Shown one piece after another: positions 49,608-57,407 of a stretch of DNA of 64,000 nt. Made by a program: the position numbers and the translations under genes. Source of the stretch: Hydrogenophaga sp. (lineage in GTDB: Bacteria > Pseudomonadota > Gammaproteobacteria > Burkholderiales > Burkholderiaceae_C); NCBI RefSeq assembly GCF_026125825.1, contig NZ_JAHCKK010000011.1, positions 1 to 64,000 on the forward strand, in the 5' to 3' direction. A model generated the notes under the pieces. It was not told the DNA's origin. It saw nothing but the letters and a program-made list of their open reading frames with translations, and did no database searches. Positions within the stretch are counted from its first letter, which is position 1; every line of letters starts with the position of its first letter.

Positions 49608-50213
49608 TCAGCTGCGCTGAGCCACGCCCGGGTCGATCAGCTGGCCCCGCATCAGGTACAGCGGTGCCTTGTGGTACAGCTTGATGTCGTGGAACGGGTC
49701 GGTCAGGATCTTGGTCATCCACACCAGACCGGTCTTCACGTCGGCGATGAAGAACAGATGCACGGTGCGAAACAGCAGGCCGCCCACGCCCAGCGCGAGC
49801 CACAGCGCGCCCACCTGCCGGATGAACGACATGCCATCGGTGTGCGGCTCGAACAGGCCGAACACACCAGGCGCTGCCCACACCAGCAGCGGCGTGCCGG
49901 CCCACAAGGCCATCAGCACCACCTTGCGGCGCAGGTTGTAGCCGACCTTGATCTCTTCCTTGTGTTCGTGCGTGGCCTGGTTCACGTGGTCGTAGCCCTT
50001 GGGCTCGAAGAAGAAGTGGCCGGCCTGGCGGCTGGTCATGGCGACCAGCCAGGCGATCAGCGCGGAGAGCACGGGGTCGGTCCAGAGCAGCGCATAGGCC
50101 ACGACGAAACTCATCGCGCTGATGAAGTGCAGCGTCTGGTTGATGCGGCTGTGGTGGTAGTAGCGGTGGTCATCCCAGCGCTGGACTTCGAGGGTCTTGA
50201 GAAAATCGTTCAC
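49608..50213 (-). CDS. Conserved hypothetical four-helix membrane protein
   Basis: The 201-residue protein has about four hydrophobic segments (near 30-60, 96-118 and 135-155), with charged His-rich ends. Notable motifs are DDHRYYHHSRINQTLHF at the start, SRQAGHFFFEPKGYDHV in the first loop and LTDPFHDIKLYHKAPLYLMRG near the end. The GHxxFE pattern recalls Mpo1/DUF962 lipid enzymes and histidine-box membrane oxygenases, but the match is loose. It has its own Pho-box-like site and is divergent from a lipid-type glycosyltransferase. A role in phosphate-stress lipid metabolism is inferred. Confidence 0.75.
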   Translation of the reverse strand: MNDFLKTLEVQRWDDHRYYHHSRINQTLHFISAMSFVVAYALLWTDPVLSALIAWLVAMTSRQAGHFFFEPKGYDHVNQATHEHKEEIKVGYNLRRKVVLMALWAGTPLLVWAAPGVFGLFEPHTDGMSFIRQVGALWLALGVGGLLFRTVHLFFIADVKTGLVWMTKILTDPFHDIKLYHKAPLYLMRGQLIDPGVAQRS

Positions 50214-50272
50214 GGTGGCTCCAGGAAGGTGGCTCGGGTGGCGTCAAACGCCTGTCATGTTGGGTCGGGCGT

Positions 50273-50290
50273 GTGAAAACCCGGTGACAG
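50273..50290 (-). promoter_or_regulatory. Pho-box-like site before the four-helix membrane protein
   Basis: The minus strand reads CTGTCAC-CGGG-TTTTCAC, matching the PhoB consensus repeats at 6/7 and 4/7 with an 11-base pitch. It closely resembles the phoX1 site, including the following A-C-G. The gene starts 60 bases downstream. It lies back to back with a plus-strand site at 50298. Confidence 0.6.
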
Positions 50291-50297
50291 CGGCGCG

Positions 50298-50315
50298 CTG
50301 TCATCAGACTGTTGC
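50298..50315 (+). promoter_or_regulatory. Pho-box-like site before the glycosyltransferase
   Basis: CTGTCAT-CAGA-CTGTTGC matches the PhoB consensus at 7/7 in the first repeat and 4/7 in the second. A -10-like GAAGAT lies ten bases downstream (50326-50331), which would place the transcription start near 50338. Another single CTGTCAT occurs at 50252-50258. Confidence 0.6.
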
Positions 50316-50337
50316 AATGCCTCGGGAAGATGGCCGC

Positions 50338-51576
50338 ATGACCGATGTGCACTCAGACCAGATCCTGGTGGAGGAATACCCGGCCGGCAGCCCTTCGATG
50401 CGCCTGTCGGTGGTGACCGAGACCTGGCCGCCCGAGATCAACGGGGTGTCGCTCACGCTCTCGAAGCTGGTGCAGGGCCTGTGTGCCCGCAACCACCAGG
50501 TGCAGCTGATCCGCCCGCGCCAGACGCGGGTGGACCAGGCGATGCGCCACACCGGGTTCGAGGAGGTGCTGATGCGCGGCATGCCGATCCCGCGCTACCC
50601 CGAGCTCAAGCTCGGCCTGCCGGGCAAGCGCGCGCTGATCCAGGCCTGGACACTCAAGCGGCCCGACCTGGTGCACATCGCCACCGAAGGGCCGCTGGGC
50701 TGGTCGGCGTTGCAGGCCGCGCGGCGCCTGCGCCTGCCCGTCACCTCCGACTTTCGCACCAACTTCCACGCCTACAGCCAGCACTACGGCGTGGGCTGGC
50801 TGCGCAAGCCCATCGTGGCCTACCTGCGCAAGTTCCACAACCTCACGCGGCTGACCATGGTGCCCACCCAGGCGCTGCGCGCCGAGCTGATCGCGGGCGG
50901 TTTCCACCACGTGCAGGTGGTGGCGCGTGGCGTGGACACCCAGCTGTTCCGGCCCGAGCGCCGCAGCGAGGCCTTGCGCGCGGCCTGGGGCGCCACGGCG
51001 GGCAGTCTGGTGCTGCTGGTGGTGGGCCGCCTGGCCGCCGAAAAGAACCTCGATATGGTGCTGCGCGCTTTCGAGGCGATGCGCGTGGCGCACCCCGATG
51101 TGAAACTGGTGTTCGTGGGCGACGGGCCTTTGCGCGAGAGCCTGCGCCAGCGTTGCCCCCAGGCCGTGTTCGCCGGCATGCAGCGGCACCAGGAGCTGGC
51201 GGCGTACTACGCCTCGGCCGACCTTTTTCTGTTCCCCAGCGTGACAGAGACTTTCGGCAACGTGACCATCGAAGCCCTGGCCAGCGGGCTGCCGGTGCTG
51301 GCCTTCGACACCGCGGCCGCGGCCGACTGGGTGCGGCACGAGGCCAACGGCTGGCTGGTGCCGCCGGGGGACGAAAGCGCCTTCGCGGCCCTGGCGGCCA
51401 GCCTGGCGCGCGAGCCCGCCTGCCTGGTGCAGGCCCGCGCGCTGGCCTGTGCCGAGGTGGCGCAGCTCGACTGGCAGCAGATCGCGCTGCAGGTGGAGGC
51501 GCTGTTCCTGCAGACCCTGGGCACGCCGGCGAGCCCGGCACCGGTGGTGCGCGCACGCACCTTGCCAGCGATGTGA
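50338..51576 (+). CDS. GT4-family glycosyltransferase, lipid-type
   Basis: The product (412 residues; 392 from the internal ATG at 50398) is a GT-B glycosyltransferase of family 4. It has [19 protein letters not shown] at the core start, [18 protein letters not shown] in the donor domain and the EX7E motif in [15 protein letters not shown]. Relatives include the MgtA, SqdX and Agt enzymes that glycosylate diacylglycerol. A Pho box 23 bases upstream supports production of phosphorus-free glycolipids under phosphate limitation. If the predicted -10 is right, the ATG at 50338 would be nearly leaderless, so 50398 is a realistic alternative start. Confidence 0.85.
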   Translation: MTDVHSDQILVEEYPAGSPSMRLSVVTETWPPEINGVSLTLSKLVQGLCARNHQVQLIRPRQTRVDQAMRHTGFEEVLMRGMPIPRYPELKLGLPGKRALIQAWTLKRPDLVHIATEGPLGWSALQAARRLRLPVTSDFRTNFHAYSQHYGVGWLRKPIVAYLRKFHNLTRLTMVPTQALRAELIAGGFHHVQVVARGVDTQLFRPERRSEALRAAWGATAGSLVLLVVGRLAAEKNLDMVLRAFEAMRVAHPDVKLVFVGDGPLRESLRQRCPQAVFAGMQRHQELAAYYASADLFLFPSVTETFGNVTIEALASGLPVLAFDTAAAADWVRHEANGWLVPPGDESAFAALAASLAREPACLVQARALACAEVAQLDWQQIALQVEALFLQTLGTPASPAPVVRARTLPAM

Positions 51577-51625
51577 AGGCTTGATGACATCGCGCATGCC
51601 GAAGTGCGTTGCGGGGTCTATACGA

Positions 51626-51643
51626 CCGTCACGCCAGGGTCAT
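51626..51643 (+). promoter_or_regulatory. Pho-box-like site before phoX copy 2
   Basis: CCGTCAC-GCCA-GGGTCAT gives 5/7 and 5/7 matches to the PhoB repeats, with the central GTCA kept in both and an 11-base pitch. A further weak repeat, GGTCTAT, sits 11 bases upstream. The phoX start lies 50 bases downstream, the same distance as for copy 1. Confidence 0.55.
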
Positions 51644-51692
51644 GCAGGACCCAGACACTGCGGTTGTTTCTTGTTGTAACCCCGGAGCGACC

Positions 51693-53945
51693 ATGTCCCA
51701 CCACGACCCCGAAGAAAACCTCAACGACTCCCCGAACGAACACTTCCAGCAGGTGCTTGAACGCGCCACGCTCTCCCGCCGCCACCTGATCCGGGGTGGT
51801 GTGGGGCTGGCCGCTCTGTCGTCCATTCCCTTCCTGGCCGCTTGCGGTGGCGGCAGCGACGCGCCGGCCCCGGTGCCCGGGCCCGGCACGCCGGGCGCCA
51901 CGGGCCTGGGCTTCAGCGCCATCGACAAGAGCCTGCTCGACGACGTGATCCTGCCCGCGGGCTACACCTACAAGGTGGTGCATGCGACCGGTGACCGCCT
52001 GGTCTCGAGCATCCCGGCCTACAGCAACCTGGGCACCGAGACGGACGAGTGGACCATGCGCGTGGGCGATCACCACGACGGGATGGACCTGTTCTACGTC
52101 AACGGCAGCGGCAACTACTCGCCCACCGAAACCGCGCGCGCGCTGCTGGTGATGAACCACGAGAGCTCGGCCGACGCCCATTTCTTCCATCCCAACGGCC
52201 AGACTTCGGGCGGGGTGTCGGGCAAGAAGTTCAGCCAGTTCGACAGCTGGGACCTGGGCGTGCGACCCGAGCTGGAAGTGCTCAAGGAAATCAACCACCA
52301 TGGCGTCTCGGTGGTCGAAGTGGGCAAGAACAGCGCCGGCCAGTGGGAATACAAGCTGGACTCGCTCTACAACCGCCGTGTCACCGGGCAGTCGCCGATG
52401 CGCATCGACGGGCCGGCCGCTCACCTGGGCGACATCCGCAGCTTCATGGTGACGGCCTACGACACCACCGGCGCCACCTCGCGCGGCACGCTCAACAACT
52501 GCGGCCATGGCAAGACGCCCTGGGGCACCTACCTGGCCTGCGAAGAAAACTGGGCCGCCTATTTCTTCATGCCCGCCGGCTCGGTGGATGTGGACGCCAA
52601 GACCAAGGCTTCGCGCCAGCGCTACGGCGTGATGCGCGCGCCCAACGCCGGCGCCACCGCCGGTTCGCAAGGCTGGTCCAACACCGCCACGGCCGCCACC
52701 GACGACCGCTTCGGCCGCTGGGACGTCTCGGCACCGGGTGCAAGCGCTGCGCAGGATTTCCGCAACGAGCCCAACACCTTTGGCTACATCGTGGAGATCG
52801 ACCCGCTGACCAGCGGCACCTCTGCCAAGCGCGTGGCCCTGGGTCGCTTCGCGCACGAGGCCGCGGTCTGCGGCATCCCGGTCGTCGGCCAGCCACTGGC
52901 CTTCTACATGGGCTGCGACTCGCGCAACGAATACATCTACAAGTTCGTCTCCGCCGCCGTGTGGCGCGCGTCCGATGTGGGCGGTGGCATGACCGCCGGT
53001 GACCGCTACCTCAACGAAGGCAAGCTGTATGTCGCCAAGTTCAACGACAACGGCAGCGGCGAGTGGATCGAGCTCAACATCGCCAACCCGCTGATCAGCG
53101 GCTACGCCACCTACGCCTTCGCCAACCAGGCCGATGTGCTGATCAACGCGCGGCACGCCGCCGACGCCGTGGGGGCCACCAAGATGGACCGCCCGGAGTG
53201 GGGCGCGGTGAACCCGGCCAATGGCGAGATCTACTTCACCATGACCAACAGCAACGCGGCCAGCCGCCCGGTGACCGGCACCAACGGCGCCAACCCGCGT
53301 TCGTACGCCGACAACGACGGTCGCGCGCAGACGGGCAACCCCAATGGCCACATCATCCGCTTCAAGGAAAGCGGTGGGGCGTCCACGGCCTCGTCCTTCA
53401 CCTGGGACATTTTCCTGTTCGGCGCGGAAGCCGATGCCGGTGCGAACATCAACCTCTCGGGCCTGACCGCCAAGAACGACTTCTCGTCGCCCGACGGCCT
53501 GTGGTTCAGCAAGGCCACCGGCATCTGCTGGATCCAGACCGACGACGGCGCCTACACCGACCAGAGCAACTGCATGCTGCTGGCCGCGATTCCGGGTGCG
53601 GTGGGCGATGGCCGTGCGATCACGGTGAACAACAGCCTGGGCGGTGTCTCGGGCACGCAGAACACCTTCATTGGGGCCGCGCTAGGTGAGGCCAAGCTGC
53701 GCCGCTTCATGGTCTCGCCCAAGGGGGCGGAAGTCACGGGCATCACCGAATCGGCCGATGGCCGGGCGATCTTCGTGAACATCCAGCACCCGGGCGAGAA
53801 CACGCCCGCGCTGGGCGCCGGCCCGTTCGCGTTCCAGAGCCAGTGGCCGGGCAATTCGCCCAGCGCGCCCTACGGCCCGCTGGGTCGGCCGCGGTCGGCC
53901 ACCATCGTCATCACCCGCACCGATGGCGGCGTGATCGGCCGATGA
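51693..53945 (+). CDS. phoX: PhoX-type alkaline phosphatase, Tat-exported (copy 2)
   Basis: The 750-residue protein has a twin-arginine motif SRRHLIRGG (28-36) followed by FLAACGGG, a clear lipobox, so it is probably a Tat-exported lipoprotein. The DUF839 propeller carries the same landmarks as copy 1: MNHESSADAH, LNNCGHGKTPWGTYLACEENWAAYF, TKMDRPEWGAVNPANGEIYF, SSPDGLWFSKATGICWIQTDDGAYTD and FVNIQHPGENT. The two copies are divergent enough to differ in substrate range or metal use. A strong terminator follows. Confidence 0.92.
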   Translation: MSHHDPEENLNDSPNEHFQQVLERATLSRRHLIRGGVGLAALSSIPFLAACGGGSDAPAPVPGPGTPGATGLGFSAIDKSLLDDVILPAGYTYKVVHATGDRLVSSIPAYSNLGTETDEWTMRVGDHHDGMDLFYVNGSGNYSPTETARALLVMNHESSADAHFFHPNGQTSGGVSGKKFSQFDSWDLGVRPELEVLKEINHHGVSVVEVGKNSAGQWEYKLDSLYNRRVTGQSPMRIDGPAAHLGDIRSFMVTAYDTTGATSRGTLNNCGHGKTPWGTYLACEENWAAYFFMPAGSVDVDAKTKASRQRYGVMRAPNAGATAGSQGWSNTATAATDDRFGRWDVSAPGASAAQDFRNEPNTFGYIVEIDPLTSGTSAKRVALGRFAHEAAVCGIPVVGQPLAFYMGCDSRNEYIYKFVSAAVWRASDVGGGMTAGDRYLNEGKLYVAKFNDNGSGEWIELNIANPLISGYATYAFANQADVLINARHAADAVGATKMDRPEWGAVNPANGEIYFTMTNSNAASRPVTGTNGANPRSYADNDGRAQTGNPNGHIIRFKESGGASTASSFTWDIFLFGAEADAGANINLSGLTAKNDFSSPDGLWFSKATGICWIQTDDGAYTDQSNCMLLAAIPGAVGDGRAITVNNSLGGVSGTQNTFIGAALGEAKLRRFMVSPKGAEVTGITESADGRAIFVNIQHPGENTPALGAGPFAFQSQWPGNSPSAPYGPLGRPRSATIVITRTDGGVIGR

Positions 53946-53965
53946 AGGCTTGATCGCCTGAAGCA

Positions 53966-53997
53966 GAAAGCCCGGCGCCGCCGGGCTTTCTTTCTTT
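53966..53997 (+). terminator. Intrinsic terminator after phoX copy 2
   Basis: GAAAGCCCGGC and GCCGGGCTTTC form a perfect eleven-base stem around GCC, followed by TTTCTTT. It begins 21 bases after the stop codon. The facing DUF418 gene ends at 54003, so it may serve both strands; the opposite strand also has an A/T-rich tail. Confidence 0.85.
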
Positions 53998-54002
53998 GGC
54001 CT

Positions 54003-55121
54003 TCAGCGGCGGGCCAGCCAGGCCTCCAGCGGCCAGCGGCGGCGGCCACTGAGCCGGGCCCCCGCCAGGGCCAGCAGCCACAAGCCCAGGCAGGCCACGA
54101 CGGTCTGCAGCGTGGTGGGCGCCAGCGCCCAGCCCGCGCCCGAGAGGAGCAGCAGACAGAGGGCGCTGTGTCCCACGTACAGCGAGAGGGTGCGCTGCCC
54201 GAGCGGGGCCAGCACCGCGCACCAGCGCGCCCGTCCGCCATCGGACGCCAGGACGGCGATCGCGAGATAGCAGGCCGCCACGGGCAGGGCGATCAGGTCG
54301 CCCAGCGCCTCGATCCAGGGGTCGATGTCCGCAGCGGGGTCATGGACCGCCCAGGCCCAGCCATGCGCAACGCTCAGCACGAGCAAGGGCGGGCCCGCCA
54401 GCCACAGCCCGCGCCGCCACAGCGGCCGCCAGCGGCGGTGGGTCAGCAGGCGCAGGCGCGCCGCGGCCACCCCACCCAGCATGCACAGGTACATCACCGG
54501 TCCGCCGACGAGGAGGGCCACCACCTGGATCGCCGCGTAGAAACCGGCGTTGAGCTGGAAGAAGGCCCAGGCGCCCTGCACCGTGGAGAGCGCGGGCGTG
54601 TCCGCCCGGGCCGGGCTTTCGGCGGCCATCAGCGTGAGCGCCAGCAACACCAGCTTGGCCAGCACCGCCCAGGCCAGCGCGTGCCAGAAGTGGCGGCGCA
54701 AGGCGCCCCAGGGCCTGTGCAGGCGGCGCAGCAACGGCCGGCCGACCAGCGCGTAGAGCGTGAGGATGTCGCCGAAGTAGAGGAACACGCCGTGGAAGAT
54801 GCCCACCTGCAGCAGACGGCGCTGGCGCCGTTGGCCGCGCTGCAGCGCCTCGGCCCTGGGGCGGTGGCGGGCGGCGAGCCACAGCGCCATGCCGAAGACG
54901 AAGGCCAGCGTGGTGTAGCCCTTGCCATGCAGCACGGCGGCCACGGCGCCCTGGGTCAGCGAAGCCCAGGCGCTGTCGGGAGGGGTGCGAAAGCCCAGGG
55001 TCGGCCCCCAGGGTGCGGCGGCGTAGCCGATGGCGTTGACCACCAGCACCGAGATCAGCGCGAGGGCGCGCAAAGCGTCTGGCAGCGTCTCGCGGGGCCT
55101 CTGCGGTGGGGTTGGGGGCAT
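54003..55121 (-). CDS. DUF418 family membrane protein
   Basis: The 372-residue integral membrane protein has eight to ten hydrophobic segments and the DUF418 pattern, with LPDALRALALISVLVVNAIGY at the N-terminus, HGKGYTTLAFVFGMALWL and the C-terminal APLGQRTLSLYVGHSALCL. DUF418 proteins resemble acyltransferase-like membrane proteins of unknown function, often called YeiB. It lies three bases downstream of an Lrp-family gene and is probably co-transcribed with it. No enzymatic role can be read from the sequence. Confidence 0.85.
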   Translation of the reverse strand: MPPTPPQRPRETLPDALRALALISVLVVNAIGYAAAPWGPTLGFRTPPDSAWASLTQGAVAAVLHGKGYTTLAFVFGMALWLAARHRPRAEALQRGQRRQRRLLQVGIFHGVFLYFGDILTLYALVGRPLLRRLHRPWGALRRHFWHALAWAVLAKLVLLALTLMAAESPARADTPALSTVQGAWAFFQLNAGFYAAIQVVALLVGGPVMYLCMLGGVAAARLRLLTHRRWRPLWRRGLWLAGPPLLVLSVAHGWAWAVHDPAADIDPWIEALGDLIALPVAACYLAIAVLASDGGRARWCAVLAPLGQRTLSLYVGHSALCLLLLSGAGWALAPTTLQTVVACLGLWLLALAGARLSGRRRWPLEAWLARR

Positions 55122-55124
55122 CGA

Positions 55125-55625
55125 TCAGGCTCCGTCGACGGGCACCTGCATGCCCGTTTTCAGCCGGCCCATGGTGACCAGGGTCTTGAAGCGCTTCACG
55201 TTGTGGTTCTCCAAGAAGAGTTCGCGCGTGAGCTCGGTGTAGTGGCCCATGTCGCGCACCGCGAAGATCAGCACGAAGTCGCATTCGCCCGCCACGTCGT
55301 AGCACTGCTGGATGAAGGGACACCGCACAAAGGCCTGCTTCATCGCGTCGAGCAGGTCCATGCGCTCGTTCTCGACCTGCACCTCCACCACGATGGTGAG
55401 CGGGTAGCCGAGGGACTCGGGTCTCACCTGCGCGGCAAAGCGTTCGATCACGCCTTGTTCGGTCAGCCGCTTGATGCGCCGGTTCACCGCGGCCGCCGAC
55501 AGGTGCACGCGCGCGCCGAGCTCGGCCTGCGGCATCCGGCAGTCCTCCTGAAGCAGGGCGATGAGTTGGCGGTCGAAGGCGTCCAGCGGGGCAGGGGCGT
55601 TCAAGGCATGGGGTCCAGCTTGCAA
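55125..55625 (-). CDS. Lrp/AsnC-family transcriptional regulator
   Basis: The 166-residue protein has an N-terminal helix-turn-helix (LDAFDRQLIALLQEDCRM, LGARVHLSAAAVNRRIKRL, about 14-60) and a C-terminal RAM ligand-binding domain (IVVEVQVENERMDLLDAMKQAF and VAGECDFVLIFAVRDM). Lrp-type regulators respond to amino acids. It is divergent from an EamA/RarD transporter gene, which is a likely target because many such exporters are paired with Lrp regulators. DUF418 follows on the same strand. Confidence 0.92.
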   Translation of the reverse strand: MQAGPHALNAPAPLDAFDRQLIALLQEDCRMPQAELGARVHLSAAAVNRRIKRLTEQGVIERFAAQVRPESLGYPLTIVVEVQVENERMDLLDAMKQAFVRCPFIQQCYDVAGECDFVLIFAVRDMGHYTELTRELFLENHNVKRFKTLVTMGRLKTGMQVPVDGA

Positions 55626-55713
55626 TAACGTTGCGTTGAAGGGCTGGATTATCGAATCCGGATGCGCGGCAGCGAAATAGCATTCCGTGTTCCCGCCGAT
55701 ACCGGGCTTGTTG

Positions 55714-56640
55714 ATGACCTCCTCCTCCTCCTCCTCCTCCTCTTCCTTCGAAACGTCATCCGGCGTGGCCTGCTCCCTGATCGCTTCGGTCCTGTTCGCC
55801 CTGATGTACTACCACGCCACGCTGCTCGCGCCGCTGGGCGGCGCCGGCATCTATGGCTGGCGCATCCTGCTGACGGCGCCCTTCCTGGGTGCGTTCATCC
55901 TGCTGTCGCGGCGCCAGGCCGAGATCGCCGGGCTCTGGAGTCGCCTGCGCGCACGCCCCGTGCTGTGGCTGGCCATGTTGCTGTCGTCCCTGTTGCTGGG
56001 CGTGCAGCTATGGCTGTTCATGTGGGCGCCCATCAACGGCCACGGCCTGGACGTCTCGCTGGGCTACTTCCTGTTGCCGCTGACCCTGGTGCTCACCGGG
56101 CGGCTGTGTTTCGGCGAGCGCATCACCCGCTGGCAGGGGGCGGCCTGCGCGCTGGCCGCGCTGGGGGTGGTGAACGAGCTGCTGTATGCGCCCCGGGTGT
56201 CTTGGCCGGCCTTCGTGGTGGCGCTGGGCTATCCCTGCTACTTCGCATTGCGTCGCGTGCTGCGCACCAACCACCTGGGCGGCATGTGGTTCGACATGGT
56301 GCTGAGCCTGCCGGTGGGCTTGTGGTTCATCGCCGCGCCGCTGCCCGAGGGCGCTGGCGCGCTGCGGCACCCGGTGCTGGGCATCCTCGTGCTGGGCGTG
56401 CTCAGTGCCGTGGCGCTGGCTTTCATGATCTCGGCCAACCAGCGCCTCAAGCTGGGCCTGTTCGGCCTGCTGAGCTACGTGGAGCCTGCGCTGCTCGTGG
56501 GGGTCTCGCTGTGGCTGGGCGAACGCATCGCGCAGAGCCAGTGGCTCACCTACGGCAGCATCTGGGCCGCCATCGCGCTGCTGGCCTGCGAAGGCCTGCT
56601 GAGCCTGCGCGCCCTCAGGCCGCAGGCCCTTCCTCGGTGA
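55714..56640 (+). CDS. rarD: EamA-family transporter, RarD-like
   Basis: The protein (308 residues from the ATG at 55714) has about ten membrane helices in two EamA repeats. Landmarks are YYHATLLAPLGGAGIYGWRILLTAPFLG, LWLFMWAPINGHGLDVSLGYFLLPL and LFGLLSYVEPALLVGVSLWLGERI, typical of RarD. These carry out drug/metabolite efflux. A GTG at 55687 would add nine residues. The N-terminus contains nine serines encoded by a TCC repeat. The 3' end overlaps the convergent BPSS1780-type gene by 26 bases. Confidence 0.88.
   Translation: MTSSSSSSSSSFETSSGVACSLIASVLFALMYYHATLLAPLGGAGIYGWRILLTAPFLGAFILLSRRQAEIAGLWSRLRARPVLWLAMLLSSLLLGVQLWLFMWAPINGHGLDVSLGYFLLPLTLVLTGRLCFGERITRWQGAACALAALGVVNELLYAPRVSWPAFVVALGYPCYFALRRVLRTNHLGGMWFDMVLSLPVGLWFIAAPLPEGAGALRHPVLGILVLGVLSAVALAFMISANQRLKLGLFGLLSYVEPALLVGVSLWLGERIAQSQWLTYGSIWAAIALLACEGLLSLRALRPQALPR
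55720..55740 (+). repeat. TCC trinucleotide repeat (seven units) at the rarD N-terminus
   Basis: Seven perfect TCC units follow ATG-ACC, then TCT-TCC, encoding nine consecutive serines. Slippage by whole units would change the serine count without shifting the frame. It lies within 10 codons of the start, where it may also influence translation. Confidence 0.85.
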
Positions 56641-57394
56641 CGAAACTGTCGCGCACGGTGAACCAGATGGAGGTGTGGAACATGGCCGCCAGCAGCAGCA
56701 CCATCGGGTAGATCACGAGGTTGAGCAGGGCGGTGCCGCCCAGCAGCACGGCCAGGAGGTTCATCACCACGCCGGCCAACATGATCACCGCCATCCAGCC
56801 CAGGCTGTAGAGCAGCATGGCGCCCTTGTTGGCCCAGCAGGCCATCAGGCTGAAGAACAGGCTCTTGAGCGGCGTGACGCGGTGCCAGTGCACCAGCGCG
56901 GGAGCGTGCCAGAAGGCCATGAGCACCGGCACGTACAGCACCATCGCGGCCCACAGGCCGGGGTTGTTGAACATGGCGCGCACCCGCTCGGGCGTGACCT
57001 CGCCATCGGGCAGCTCCGCCACCGGCGCCACCTCGGGCGCGAACAGGGCGCCCACACCGAACACCAGCATCAGGGCGGCAGCGTACATCGCGCCCAGGAT
57101 GAGCATGGACCGCGTGCTGGCCGGGCCGGCGCGAAAGGCCGTGACCAGGGTGGTCGGCATGGGGAAGCGGCCCTGCTGGGCCTCGCGGCTGGCGGCCATG
57201 AGGCCCAGCGTGGCCGCCGGCACCAGCGCGAGCGAGATGAGGGTGCCGATCACTGGCACCAGCGAGAGCACCGATACCGTGGCCATGAACATGAAGAACA
57301 GGCCCGCCATGGCCAGCGGCTGGCGCAAGAAGGTCTGCGCGCCGAGCTTGACCCATTGAAAACCGGTGCGGGCGGGAACGATGTGGAGTTTCAT
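56615..57394 (-). CDS. BPSS1780-family membrane protein
   Basis: The 259-residue protein begins MKLHIVPARTGFQWVKLGAQTFLRQP, the conserved start of the BPSS1780 family, and has about six hydrophobic segments. The family is largely confined to Burkholderiales and its function is not known. It lies 13 bases after thrB on the same strand and is likely co-transcribed with it. A longer frame upstream overlaps thrB and is not used. Confidence 0.87.
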   Translation of the reverse strand: MKLHIVPARTGFQWVKLGAQTFLRQPLAMAGLFFMFMATVSVLSLVPVIGTLISLALVPAATLGLMAASREAQQGRFPMPTTLVTAFRAGPASTRSMLILGAMYAAALMLVFGVGALFAPEVAPVAELPDGEVTPERVRAMFNNPGLWAAMVLYVPVLMAFWHAPALVHWHRVTPLKSLFFSLMACWANKGAMLLYSLGWMAVIMLAGVVMNLLAVLLGGTALLNLVIYPMVLLLAAMFHTSIWFTVRDSFVTEEGPAA

Positions 57395-57407
57395 GCGGGA
57401 GGCGGGC

